This document shows, piece after piece, positions 23,065-36,602 of a DNA stretch of 64,000 nucleotides; within the stretch, counting starts at the first letter, position 1; each line of letters starts with the position of its first letter. The notes beneath the pieces were generated by a model that had not been told where the DNA came from, did no database searches, and was given only the letters and a program-made list of their open reading frames with translations. The stretch covers positions 2,294,001 through 2,358,000 of the forward strand of contig OZ017751.1 of assembly GCA_963969365.1 (NCBI GenBank), written 5' to 3'. The DNA comes from Asterochloris sp. CNOR1. Lineage: Eukaryota; Chlorophyta; Trebouxiophyceae; Trebouxiales; Trebouxiaceae. The position numbers and the translations under genes were made by a program.

Positions 23065-24678
23065 AGCTCACGCGCAAGCCCCAATGTCCTGTAGCACACA
23101 TGGTCTCAAGTGCTATCAAACAAACCCCTCGTAGTTTGTGAGGTAAAGCTGGCGCCAAGGGTGCTACTGGGGCGCACAGTGCTGCAATGCAATGTGACAC
23201 AACACAGGCACAAAGTATGTTATTATTTGCAAGTTGAGGTTGCTTACTGAACAAATGCTCACCGATAAATTTGTCGCAATCACCTTAGGGTGCTTGCTGT
23301 TGCTCAGACGGCTAGCTCCCCAGGGCAGCGGTCCTGTTACCCTCCTTGCGTGGCTCGCTAGTACAGGGAGAGGGCTGCCTGAAGGAGCTAATGTGAGGTC
23401 AGAAGTGCACTGCCCCTGTTGCAGCATAGCCAGAATTGCAGCCCAGGCCACAACCTTACCTGATGGGTGGCTCTCAGCCCCTCTCTTAGGACAGGCGCTG
23501 GTGAAGGGGTTGATCTTGCTGGATAAGTAAAAGCACAGACTCATTCCACCCTATATGACAGCCTCTGAAAACCTGCCTAGGGGCTTCTGGAACTTCATTG
23601 GCAAAGAACACCCCCAGTAGTCCAAGCAGCATATCACAGGTCTTGCGGGTGTGCTCAGCATGCTACCTTCATTGTCGCTCCCTGCAGCAACCCCACAGCT
23701 GTGGCAGCCCTAGCTAGGGTTTTATCTGTTTCGCAGGAGATCTCTGCAGAGAGGGCTTAGCAGGTGGAGACAAGCCCAGAGGGGAGGTCCTGACTGCATA
23801 TGACACCACTTGTTTTGTGCAGGAGCTGCCTTGAAGGCCTGCAGGCCAAAAAGTAGCTGAGCTGATGTAATGCTGTAGCAGGTGGAGTGCATGTTCCCAC
23901 GGTGCACTTGTGCTGCAGGTGTTGATGGCACCTGGCTGAGACGCACCCCTCAGAAGTAAGGGTCTGCTGTATGCTGTGTAATTGGCTGCGTAACCCACCT
24001 GCTTGCTTCATGCAGGAGTTTGTATTGGCGCGTTCTTGCCGCTCAGCAATACAGTCACGCGCTGAGTCTCTGATCTGCTTGACAGCGGCTTTGGTGTGAA
24101 ACGCTGATGCTGCACCTGCCCCGCCCCTGCCTCCTGCTTGGTCTGCTATCTGCTGGCATGCGCTGTGGTGAGACTTGTGTGAGACAGCAAAGTACTGACC
24201 TGCATTGATGTCAATTGAGATCGCCTGTGGTGATCAGGTTCATGGATGTTACAGGCTGTGGTGTCTGTTTGTGTGAGACAGCGAGGTGCAGACAGGAGTG
24301 TGTGTTGGGCGCCTGTGCCCTGTTCCTGCTACCTGTGTCTGTGGTGATGGTGATGTGAGACACTGAGTGAGTTTGAGCCATGAATTGCTTGAGACATTGA
24401 TGAGACATTCCTGTGCTCCAAGCTGGTTGAGACAGGGGACGCAAAGCGAGACAGAAGGGTGGATTGGGTCGGAAGGCAATTTTGTTAGAACAACATGTCA
24501 AGCCTCGGTGCATGGATCAGCTGAAGACCAACAAACACAGCACGAGTTTACACTGAGGGAGGTGCGCTTCACAGTGAGCCCCTGGATGGTGCTACACCAT
24601 TGCAGCGAAAATCCATTACCTGCAGCATGCAGTGCCTGCAGCATGCAGTGCGCAGTGCCTTCAACATGAATCTTCAAC
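23065..24678. other. Intergenic region with GAGACA-word cluster upstream of Crinkler-like gene
   Basis: No gene is supported; short frames here lack family features and splice context. The right part (24181-24453) carries seven same-strand gagaca words. Just before the downstream start codon, two tandem copies of cctgcagcatgcagtg (about 24619-24651) and two copies of cttcaacatgaa/g (about 24659-24682) occur. The first of these supplies an upstream out-of-frame ATG at 24666. Confidence 0.5.
24181..24453 (+). repeat. Cluster of seven GAGACA words
   Basis: The word occurs at 24181, 24275, 24357, 24391, 24402, 24429 and 24448, mostly as tgagaca, all on the plus strand, 230-500 bp upstream of the Crinkler-like start codon. 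It may be regulatory or a degenerate repeat; its function is unknown. Confidence 0.55.
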
Positions 24679-27600
24679 ATGAGCCTGTTGCCGCCGTCAC
24701 AGTGGCAATGGCAACCAGCCATTCCAGAACCTGGTTACAAAGGTTGGTATGATGCAGGCATGACCATCACCTTCAACATCATCCAGGAAGGCAAGCCAGT
24801 GATCACCAAAACATCGCAGCCTCCGCTGACAGTTGCTGAGGCACTGGGGGCGCTGCAATGCCTGGACAGCAGCTGGACTGGGACGTTGCAGCCTGCGGGC
24901 AAACCAGATGAATTTCTGCCACCTCGCCAAGACCTGGCTGATGGTGCCACCTATGACCTGGTTCTGCAGAAGCAGTCAGGTGGGCAGTAGTACAGTCGCC
25001 AACATCTTGATGGACAGCTTGCCAGCAATGCAAGTCAGCTCGGGATCTGGGGGTGGCCAGCTGCCAGTGGTTTGGTAAGGTGAGTGAGACTGGCACAGGT
25101 GCAGCATGGCAGGGAGCCATATACTCACAGAGTCTCAGGCCATTGATGAGGTCTGCAGATGCTGTGGTCCGCCTGCCCTCAGCTGAGCAATAGCAATCAT
25201 ATGCTTGAGGCTCACAGTCATCCTGGACCGGCTGGGCATTGATGGCTACTGGGGACAAGGCTGCTGGATCAGCCTTCCTCTTGCTGAAACCTGAGGACTA
25301 TGAAGGCACACTCAACCCCTACCAACGCAATCTAATCCGCGCTGCTCAGCTTGCACAAGGAGGTGTGCCACTGGGCTGCATGTTGTGGCAGGGCAGGTGC
25401 AGACGGGTGTGTCTTGTTTTTGTAGCTGGACAGGGCGCTTGCTGCTTGTGCTGCTGCAAAGAGCAGGCCAACGTGGTAGCTGGCAGCAGATGCCCTCTCC
25501 ACCATGGCAATCATGTGCTGTGCCTTCTTGTGATGTGTGGGACACCAGGGTCATGGCCAGGCCTGGGCATGATCACTCTGTAATGGGATTCTTCAAGTGG
25601 GCTGCAGCTTGTGTGTTGGCTCACCTGATGGGGACGTTTGCAAATGAGATGAGCTCACAGGTAAGAATGGCAGCTCCCTCTGAGTCACTCGGTCTAACAC
25701 AGAGTTGCCCAGGTGAGGTGCTGTCTCTATGTGACTCAAGCAGGCAGGCGGCAATCAAGGCAATGCATGCACAGGTCTCAACATCTGCATCATGGTCTAC
25801 TTCTTGCTGATTGCTGCAGCGCCAGCATAGATGTACCTGGGCCATCTAAGTGGCTTTCTTCAGGCAAAGGGGAGCAAGCCCAAGTAAACTTAAGCAATTT
25901 GTATGCAGCTGGTATGCGGTTGCCATTGTGCGCCTTACAGGAGGCACTGACCATGGCCATGCCCCAGAGCTGGTGAAGGCTCTGTAGCTTGTAGCTGAGT
26001 ACGGCTCACAATGCATATGTGAAGGTAGCTACGCGTAAAGGCTGTTGCCACAGGAAGCGGCTGTCTCGTTACGAAACCCAGAACAGCTGAGTCCTGGCCT
26101 GTCCTGTTGTTGCATGTCCATGCATGTCCTTACCAGACTGTAGCTGTTCTTTCTTTTGCACCTCATCTGAGACAGCTCAATGTCTTGCAATGGCAGGATG
26201 GAGGCCATCCATTTGGGCAGTGCTGTATGATTGGCATTGTCCTGTTTGTGCAGGCAAGCGGGCCCGTGAAGCTGGCGATGAGGGTGATGATGAAGCCGGG
26301 CCCAGCAAGCAGCCACGCACAGGTGTGTCAGTATGCTCTGTCTGCTTTGAGCATGCAGTGTGCCTGCCAAGGAAATGTTCCCGTCCTTGGCTGCGAGGGA
26401 TCATATAGCAGCTGTCTGCACCAGTGAACGGCCTTCCTAAGAGCCGGTGCTTTCACCCTGTCAGGGGCTGTTGTCAGACCTGCAACGTTAAGAGAAGCTC
26501 CAGCACCCATCATCATCAAGTCCAGTGGATACTGTTGGGCAAGCTTCTGCACCTGGATGCACAGTGCTGCTGTCGGGGTTGTGCTGCTCAGACCATCCGA
26601 CAATACACATGTCAGGGAACTGCCTGGTTGTGCATGCAGAAAAGCCACTGGTTACACAGTCAGCCATCTGGCAGCAGCTGTCAGCATTGGAGATGAAAAC
26701 AGGGGAGATTGCACAGCTTCCTAAAGGTGCTGGGACGCTGGTGTCGCACCATGCGTCTAGGTTGCTGGTCCGCGAGGTGTATGCCAAATTCTGGACCCTG
26801 GTCAATGACATTGCAGGTGATTCTTTATCGCTGGTATTTTTGGTCTAGCCCTTGCCCCACGTTGCTACCCAGCTTGCTATAAGCAATGTGGTGGCCTTCA
26901 GGTGCTGTGTACATCACTGGGACCCCTGGCATTGGCAAGTCAAGCCTGTTGCTGTACATCCTGTGGCAGCTGGCAAAAGCAAAGAGGAGGGTCGTCCTGC
27001 ACACAAGGGATGCCATGCTCCGTTTCTCTGGGTGAGTCCTTGCACTGGGCTGCTGCAGTACATGTCTTGAGTACCCTTGACACGTGCCGGCACTGGGCAA
27101 CAAGACTTGATACAGTTTGTTGGCCTGCAGGGACACATGTACAGCCTGCACGCAGATGGATTCCCAAGAAGAGCTGCAACATGATGCTGTCTGGTACCTT
27201 GTAGACTCAATCGCGCCCCTGAGCACCACTGTTCAAGCGAAGACAGTGGTGTCAGCCTCATTCAACAGTGAGCTCTCCAAGGTGAGCAGAGACATCATTC
27301 GTAGCTTTGTCTGGAATGTTCCTTGATCACTTTATCAAAGCATATCCGGCTTGTGTTGCAGCTGTGCGCAAAGGGGGATTCCGTACCTTATACATGCCAG
27401 TCTGGAGTTGGGCAGAGATCAAAAAAGCTAGGCCCATCTATCCAGATGTGAAGGTTGCTTGGGCCAAGAAGCTCTTTGACAAGTTTGGTGGCGTGGTCAG
27501 GTACTCAAGTGACACCATATTGAAGCTGCTTGCACAGCAGGACTTCCTGCTACAAACATGCTCTTGTCTTGCAGGCATGTCCTATACTTGGCCAACGAGC

Positions 27601-28485
27601 CAGAGACTCGCAAGCTGATCGATGAGGTGGTTCCCTCAGCTGCTGCAAATATCTCTATGCTCATGCAGGCAGGTTTTGCTGGAGGCCAGGTGTGTATCTG
27701 CGGAATCCACATGTCTGTCCTCAAAGCATGCACTCTGCTCAATGTGCACACTGAGCGTGCGCTTGGCATGATTGCAGGGCCAATCAGACAGGCTATTGCA
27801 TGTCATCCCAGATCAGGAATACACTTGGTACCATCGACAGTTCGCGTCTATTTATGTCCAGGATAGACTGGCAGAGCATTACACTGGCACTAAGGGCTTG
27901 GAGCTGCGGACACTCTTGATGGATTCCCGCCCCCCTGCCGAGCATGCCGTCCTCCGTGGTCACCTGTTTGAGTTCTACTGCCTTGCAAAACTGGCACAAG
28001 GAGGGCGCTTCCCCATGCGCAGCCTAGATGAGCCAGGTGAACTTTGCATGCCAAGCAATGGAGCAATGCTGCAAATATAGACTGCATGTTGTCATCTCAT
28101 GTAGCCACAGCTATCTGCAGGCCGACAAGTGGCGGACCTCGAGCTTGATTCCAGCAGTCCACACAAGTACAGCCAGCTTTCAGAGACCACTGACAAGTCT
28201 GAGCTGTGCGTGCCGTCAGCCAGGAATGCCAAGGCCATTGATGCCCTGTTGCAGCCCGACACAGGATTCCACATCACCTGCAGCTCACATCACCCCCTGA
28301 ACGGAAATGGCATACGCGCTTGGTTGGGATGCCTGGAGAAGAAGGATGCAGCTCGCATCATTTTCTGTGTTCCATCTGGCCTGTACTCCAGCTACAAGAA
28401 ACAGAATGCTGTCAAATTGGCGGCGAAGTACCACTTTGAACAGTATGTGCTGAAGATTGATGTGAACGTCTATGAAAGTGTCTGA
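24679..28485 (+). CDS. Crinkler-RHS-type protein: ubiquitin-like header, NLS, P-loop NTPase, nuclease-like tail
   Basis: Spliced gene with an exon chain mostly resolved. Exon 1 (24679-24979) encodes a ubiquitin-like header (MTITFNIIQEGKPVITKT, PPLTVAEALGALQCLDSSW, TYDLVLQKQ). Exon 25273-25362 gives LLLKPEDYEGTLNPYQRNLI. Exon 26254-26322 gives KRAREAGDEGDDEAGPSKQP, a nuclear-localisation-like linker. An exon ending near 26815 gives EIAQLPKGAGTLVSHHASRL. Exon 26902-27031 has the Walker A motif AVYITGTPGIGKSSLLLYIL. Exon 27131 to 27281 (or 27268) has the Walker B-like WYLVDSIAP and VVSASFN. Exon 27362-27500 has LYMPVWSWAEIKKARPIYPD, and 27575-27689 has HVLYLANEPE. Exons 27778-28036 and 28121-28485 hold the tail, including NAKAIDALLQPDTGFHITCS, SHHPLNGNGI and ARIIFCVPSGLYSSYKKQ. 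This matches the RHS/Crinkler NTPase followed by a restriction-endonuclease-like domain. Exon phases fit at all resolved joins except at 27281, where a donor at 27269 restores phase. The frame also changes near 26500-26600 and was not resolved. No signal peptide is seen. Confidence 0.75.
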
Positions 28486-28904
28486 GCTTTGTAAATGGTC
28501 TGATGGCTGTGTGATGTGGCTACACTTTTTGCTAGAGGACAAGCAACATTGCATGCTACAGCAGCGCCGCCCAGCTGCATCCAGAAGGCATGAAATTCAC
28601 AGACTCCAGCTCAGGAGCAAAACAGAATCAACACATTGTTGTGAAGCTGCTCTTTAGAAGTGTAGAGCTGCAGGGTCCTGAGGAGCACCTGGTCTCATCT
28701 TGTAGGGTAGGTGGCGGTCCAGCAAATTACTCCTGAAGCTCACCCTGACTGTTCTCAAGGTGCAGAGCCCTGAAGCTATGCTCTTTCAAGATTGGTATCA
28801 GAGACATGTTGCGGGGTGTCACATGGCCTGTGATAGCGTGACACAACAATGGAGCTCCTGAAACCACCTGAGCAGCACAGCTCTTGTGGCTTAGCGCCGG
28901 GTCA
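28486..28904. other. Intergenic, no gene seen
   Basis: The 3' region of the Crinkler-like gene and the 5' region of the COX10 gene. No RNA gene, repeat or clear promoter element was recognised. Confidence 0.5.
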
Positions 28905-31279
28905 ATGCTGCGCCATGGCTCGCTGCAGCAGCTTTCTGGCACCCTTCGGCACTCCATCAGGGCAGGCACTGCACCAAGTCCTCTGCCTAACTTCTTCAAC
29001 AGTGCTCTCAGAGGGTTTGGTGATGTGGCATCAGCTTCTGCAGCATCATCAGCCAGTCCAGCTGCCTCAGCACATCCACTGACCCACCGCCTCCGGGATG
29101 CTGCACGAGTGTACAAGCAGCTGTCAAAGGTGCGCATCAAGCAGCCCCAGAAGTGCCTGAGCATCCTCCATTGTTGCGTGCAGTACTGCTTGCAGTCAGC
29201 ATGCAGGCCAGAGCCTGCCATGCTGGACACGGGAGAGCACAGCAAGACCCATGCCATCTGCAGGCCCGTCTCAGCGCCTTGGTGGTCTCGACAGCCTGTG
29301 CTGGCTTTGTGGCTGCCAGTGGGGATCGCCCCGACTGGGGAAAGCTGGGCTGGACAGCTCTGGGCACGATGGGTGCCTCCTCAGCTGCCAATGCTCTGAA
29401 CCAGGTCAGCCCATGGGAGACGGAACCAGGCGTCTGTCTGCAGCAACATCGCATGCTGCCACAGAATTTCCAGCAGGTGCATCAAGCCTCTCAAGTGGCC
29501 AGGCAGCAGGCATGGCATATGTGCCTGGCGCTTCAGACTTGGCCCCAGGCATATGCCCAAGCATTGCAACGGGAGCTGCCAATGCAGCAGATATCAGCAC
29601 CTAGGTCAACAGCACCACAGTACCCTGGCCCCTGAGGCACGGCCCCCAGCATTTCTCTCTGTGAATGGTAGCCACCACTGCTCCAAACGTCAACAGATTG
29701 GTCTTTGTCTGACTGGCAGGTGTATGAGGTCAGCAACGACTCCCTCATGAAGCGCACCATGAGGCGACCATTGCCCTCTGGCAGAATTGGACGGGGCCAT
29801 GCTCTGGCCTTTGCCGCCGTGGTCGGCGTGTCAGGGGTTGCCATTCTGGCCTTAAAGGCGAGGAGCTACCCCAAGCAGGGCCTCACCTCCTGCAGTCTGG
29901 TTGCAACCCTCTGCCAGCAAGGAGTCGACCTGTTCAGAGCGCTGAGCTGCTGAATGAGCAGCACATTGCAGTTGCAACATGCCTGGTCTGTAGATCTGCA
30001 TCTGATTGGTGCAGCAGCTGTTCATGTCTAGATTACTGTCTGGGAAGCATGCGGGCACCAGTAGGGCCAATACTCAGCCGCTCTGTGCAGGCCAACCCCC
30101 TGACGGCAGCACTGGGCGCTGGCAACATTGTGCTGTACGCTGGCGTGTACACACCCCTCAAGGTCCTGAGCATCAGCAACACCTGGGTGGGTGCTGTTGT
30201 GGGGGCAGTTCCTCCGCTGATGGGATGGACGGCAGCAACAGGGCAGCTGGACCTGGGTGAGGCACCAGTTCGTTGCACTGCATCCTGCACCGTCTGCAGC
30301 TGCCTCAGGGCTCCGCCTCACAGACTCCACAGATGGACGACGAGCACAATCTGTTGGCCCATGCCTCTCTGGATGTGTGCATAGCCGTCATCATTGCAGA
30401 CGCTGCTGTGATGGCCAGCTAAACGAAGCCCCACTGCATCTGCGCGGGCCTGGTACAGCATTTGGACTTGATGCAAATGTGGCTGACTGTCCCACTTCCT
30501 GGCTTCGGGCCTGGCCAGCCCATGCATGTCTGGCAGACACGCCTGTCGTATGTGCGCCGGCCTCGGCTGTTGCATACATGCCACCACCTCAACAGCATGC
30601 TACCTTTCATTCCCATCCCCGGCGCGCCAGCACAGTGTGTTGGCAGATGCCCCTCTCCATCTGGTCTGGGAGAACATCCCACTGTCTGGCTGCAGGTGCA
30701 GTGGTGATGGCCAGTACTATGTATTTCTGGCAGATGCCCCATTTCATGGCCCTGGCCTGGATGTTCCGGGAGGACTACCGGCGGGGGGGCTATCGCATGC
30801 TGTCCTGCTTCGACCCCGGCGGGCGCCGCACAGCGGCCTGCGCGCTGCGAAACTGCATGTACCTGATGCCTGTGGGGGCCCTAGCGGCGTGGCTGGGCGT
30901 GACCAGCCCACCTTTTGCTTGGGAGTCAGCCATTATGACGGGCGGCATGACGCTGGCAGCGGCAGCGTTCTACAGCTCGCCCACAAATGCTGCAGCACGC
31001 ACGCTATTCAAGGCCAGCCTGCTGCACCTCCCAATTTTTATGGCGGCCCTGCTGTACCACCGTATCCCTCAGACGGAAGGAAACCTGCTGAAGCTACGTG
31101 CCTCCCTGGAAAACCCTCTGGGCAGCTTTGCTGCCATGGGTGTCATCGATGAGCAGACACTGCAAAACAGAAATGAAAAGCGCCTGCCCAGCATCTCTGC
31201 TGCCCCGTTCCCTTTTCTGCCCATGCCTGCTCCAGATTGGCAGCGTGCGCAGCATAAAGCTGATGAAGAACCCTCATGA
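28905..31279 (+). CDS. COX10: Protohaem IX farnesyltransferase (haem O synthase), mitochondrial
   Basis: UbiA-family membrane prenyltransferase that converts haem B to haem O for cytochrome c oxidase. The proposed start at 28905 gives a presequence [20 protein letters not shown], rich in Arg, Ser and Leu and typical of mitochondria. The exon chain is 28905-29129, 29264-29404 ([20 protein letters not shown]), 29720-29857 ([20 protein letters not shown]), 30091-30256 ([40 protein letters not shown]) and 30696-31279 ([20 protein letters not shown]). The YTPLKR-like loop and the WQMPHF motif are conserved family signatures, and several membrane helices follow. The intron after 29857 appears to use a GC donor (AAG|gcgagg). 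A DxxxD-type motif reads as NDSLMKRT, where canonical proteins have D-x-x-M-x-R-T, so it fits. Phases agree at all joins. The gene lies tail-to-tail with DHQS. Confidence 0.9.
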
Positions 31280-31424
31280 CTCGTTTATGCAGGTTGAGAT
31301 CTGCAACAGCTTGAACAGGACGCTGTGCTTACCAGCTCACAGCGTCCTGTTCTGCAAGCTCTGACGCAGACACACTGGCTATACACTTCATGAAGACAAG
31401 TAATGATGGACGAATGACGGAGAG

Positions 31425-33928
<2,504 letters not shown>

Positions 33929-34012
33929 GGCCTGACTTGTGTGATTGATTTAAGGGATTTGCCCAAAGTAGCTAGTCAAATTAAAATATTGCTTTCCAGG
34001 TCCCTGCTCAGC
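33929..34012. promoter_or_regulatory. 84-bp bidirectional promoter region DHQS / NYC1
   Basis: The gap between the divergent start codons at 33928 (minus) and 34013 (plus) is only 84 bp, so the two genes must share promoter or untranslated sequence. It contains an AT-rich stretch, caaattaaaatattgctttc. The sequence tttccag just before the plus-strand ATG could be a splice acceptor for an upstream untranslated exon overlapping DHQS. Confidence 0.5.
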
Positions 34013-36166
34013 ATGGATCTGAAGTCAATTCTGTTTGGGGCATCAGTGTATCCAACACTCTGGCTGGGCTACCATTTGGCGGCTACTCTGAGAAACAGAA
34101 TTCGCCCAGACACAGGAATCCATGAGGAGGGGCTCAAGGTGACCATTGGCATGCATTGACTGCCACTAGATATGCAGCGGAGAATGTGGCCTGGCATGCA
34201 GGTGGTGATCACAGGCAGCACAAAAGGCCTGGGCTTGGCCCTAGCCCGTGAGTTTCTGCAGCTGGGGGACAGCGTAGTCATCAGTTCCCGCAGTGCTGAT
34301 CATTGCCGCCAAGCACATCAGCAGCTCCTGCAAGACAAACCTAAGGGCACCGTGCTGGCAGAGCCCTGCGACGTCACACAGCCAGAGGAGGTGCGTTCGG
34401 GCTCTCTCACAGCAGCACTCTTGTGCTGCCCACACATGGCTGGTGCAGCATTGAAGCTCCTCAGCAGCACGTGGCAAGAACCCACAGCTGGCAATGCTGA
34501 GGTGTGGTCCTAAAGCCGCCGACACATTGCAGAGCACAGCTGCTCCTGCCTGACTTTGTGCAGGGCACCTGAGAGCGCACCAGGATGCTGGCCCACCCGT
34601 TTGAGTGAATGCAGGCGGCCTAGCATGAGTCTGAGTGTGCAACAAGATGCTGCGTCACCCCTGACTGCATGCACGAGTCCCAGCATGAGACGTGACTGCA
34701 GAGCAAGAAACTGCTCCAATTATCTGAATGCATGCAGGCGGCCTGCAGGTGCAACGTTTGGCCCAGCAAGCCTGCGACCAGCTGGGTAGCATAGACATAT
34801 GGGTGAACAACGCGGGGCAGTCTCAATCTCCCCGCACAGCGCTGACCGCCACCCCAGCCAGCACTGTGCAGCAGATTGTAGGCACCAATCTGGTGGGAGC
34901 GCTGCTGGGGAGCCAGGCAGCCATGGCAGTCATGCAGCAGCAAGACACCGGTGAGGCGCAGCTGTGGATCAAGACTCCCGGAGCCCACTCCCTACAGGCC
35001 GACGCCGCTCCAAGAATGTCCTGTGCATCCTTCTTCTAGATGCCACAGCACTCGCGCAGGCTGCCACGCGCCTGCTGAGACAGTGCTGCATCCTGGCACA
35101 GCCCCAATTGATGCCTGAAGGCTTTACTGCAGGTGGCAAGATCTTCCTGGTGGACGGTGCGGGCTCCACAGGGAGGGCGACATCCAATTCTGCAAGCTAT
35201 GGTGAGGCAGGCTGTTGCAGCCCATGCTCTGCTGTCTGCATGTTCTGAACTTACCCAGCTCAGCACAGCATCTCCACCTGTGCGTATGCATATGTTGTGT
35301 CTCTGCACTACCCTGCCAGGGCTTGAGGCAAGCCTCGCCCCCCTGCAGGTGCGTCCAAGGCAGCCATGCCCCAGCTGGCCAAGAGCCTGGCTGCTGAGGC
35401 ACGGCGTTCCAAAGTCAGCGTGCACATCTGCAGCCCAGGTGGGACCCTCCTCATCTACCTGCAACGTGGCATGTCTTGCAAGGCAGAACCTTGCATGACA
35501 AGCGTGCCTGACTCGCAGCCCAGGATCCAGTTGACTGCTAGTTTGCAGGCTTCTGTGGAGCGCTCCAGCCGTTCATAAGCGCTCTGCAAGCCTCTGCCCA
35601 AAATGCTCGAGCGAGCCTTACATAAGTTTGTTCCCAGCAAGGCAGCCCTGCCTCCTGCCCGTGGCTCTGCTGCATGAGGTCACTCACAGTCTGCAGGCTG
35701 CACCCGGCAGGGCAGCTGAGCCCTGCAGTACAGGACAGCCTGCCCCTCACACTGCTGCAGGCATGGTGGCCACAGATTTGCTGCTTCAGGGAGTGTCCAG
35801 CCCACGTGCTGCACAAATCGTGAATATTCTTGCAGAGGATGCCCATGTGGTGGCAGCCTGGCTGTGCCCCCGCATGCGCAGTGTGACTGGGCAAGGCAAG
35901 TATTTCAGGTGGGAGACTGACAGTTGATGAGGTAACACTGTGTGTGGCCTGTCACTCAGTTTGTGAAAAGGGCAGGGAAGCTCTGCAGTGAGCTCACCAC
36001 TGCCTGTGCACTGGCAACTTTCAGGAATACGCTTATGAGATGCAGCTCAAGGCAGCTTGTGTGTGCTCTCTGCAGATACCTGACTCCTGCTGGTGCACTG
36101 TGGCGCTTTCTGACTTTTCGAGGGAGAAAGAATAGATTTCTGTTACAGAGCACAAAAGGAGCGTGA
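34013..36166 (+). CDS. NYC1: Chlorophyll b reductase (NYC1/NOL type short-chain dehydrogenase)
   Basis: Reduces chlorophyll b to 7-hydroxymethyl chlorophyll a, the first step of chlorophyll b turnover and light-harvesting complex breakdown at the thylakoid. The first exon, MDLKSILFGASVYPTLWLGY, carries one hydrophobic segment. The NADPH-binding motif follows after an intron as VVITGSTKGLGLALAREFLQ and SVVISSRSADHC. Further exons give GSIDIWVNNAGQSQSPRTAL (NNAG motif), GGKIFLVDGAGSTGRATSNS, then SYG joined to ASKAAMPQLAKSLAAEARRS, completing the Y-x-x-x-K catalytic pair. MVATDLLLQGVSSPRAAQIV, AWLCPRMRSVTGQGKYF and YLTPAGALWRFLTFRGRKNR complete it. The PRMR and YLTP blocks are specific to NYC1/NOL within the SDR superfamily. 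Only one membrane segment is seen, whereas plant NYC1 has more, so it could equally be called NOL-like. Confidence 0.88.
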
Positions 36167-36602
36167 TGCCAGGACCTGCAAGACTGCTCTGCAAGGAGAT
36201 TGCGATTTACTTGCCCATACTTAAAATGACTTTGAAGAGTTGAGCTGAACACGCTGTGGATTTCTTGCTTGCTGGTCCACAGAAGAATGTGGCGAACATG
36301 AACATGCACATGTCCCAGAAATAGAAAAGTGCGAGAAGGGGCAAAGGGAGCGGGTCATCTCTGCTGAGGGAGGGGCTCGTCCTGCGCATGCATGCCGGTC
36401 ATACTCAATGGTTCTTGGGACTAGTGCTTTGCATACACGCTATGGCACAAGCATGAACATTTTGAACTTGGCAACTGGTTCCATGCCTGCTCCTCGGCAT
36501 GCTGGTGGAGCTGCACCTGCCTGCTGCTATCAGCAAGGCAGCCTTGATGTGGGACAACTCAAGTGCTGCAAGATTTGGAGCCAAGTTTGACACCCTGTTG
36601 AC
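36167..36602. other. Intergenic, no gene seen
   Basis: Lies between the 3' ends of the NYC1-type gene and an unrecognised minus-strand gene. No conserved element was recognised. Confidence 0.5.

Noticed and set aside
24181-24453. Auxin-response elements
   Set aside because: A word match alone does not show function, and the trans-acting factors are not known for this organism.
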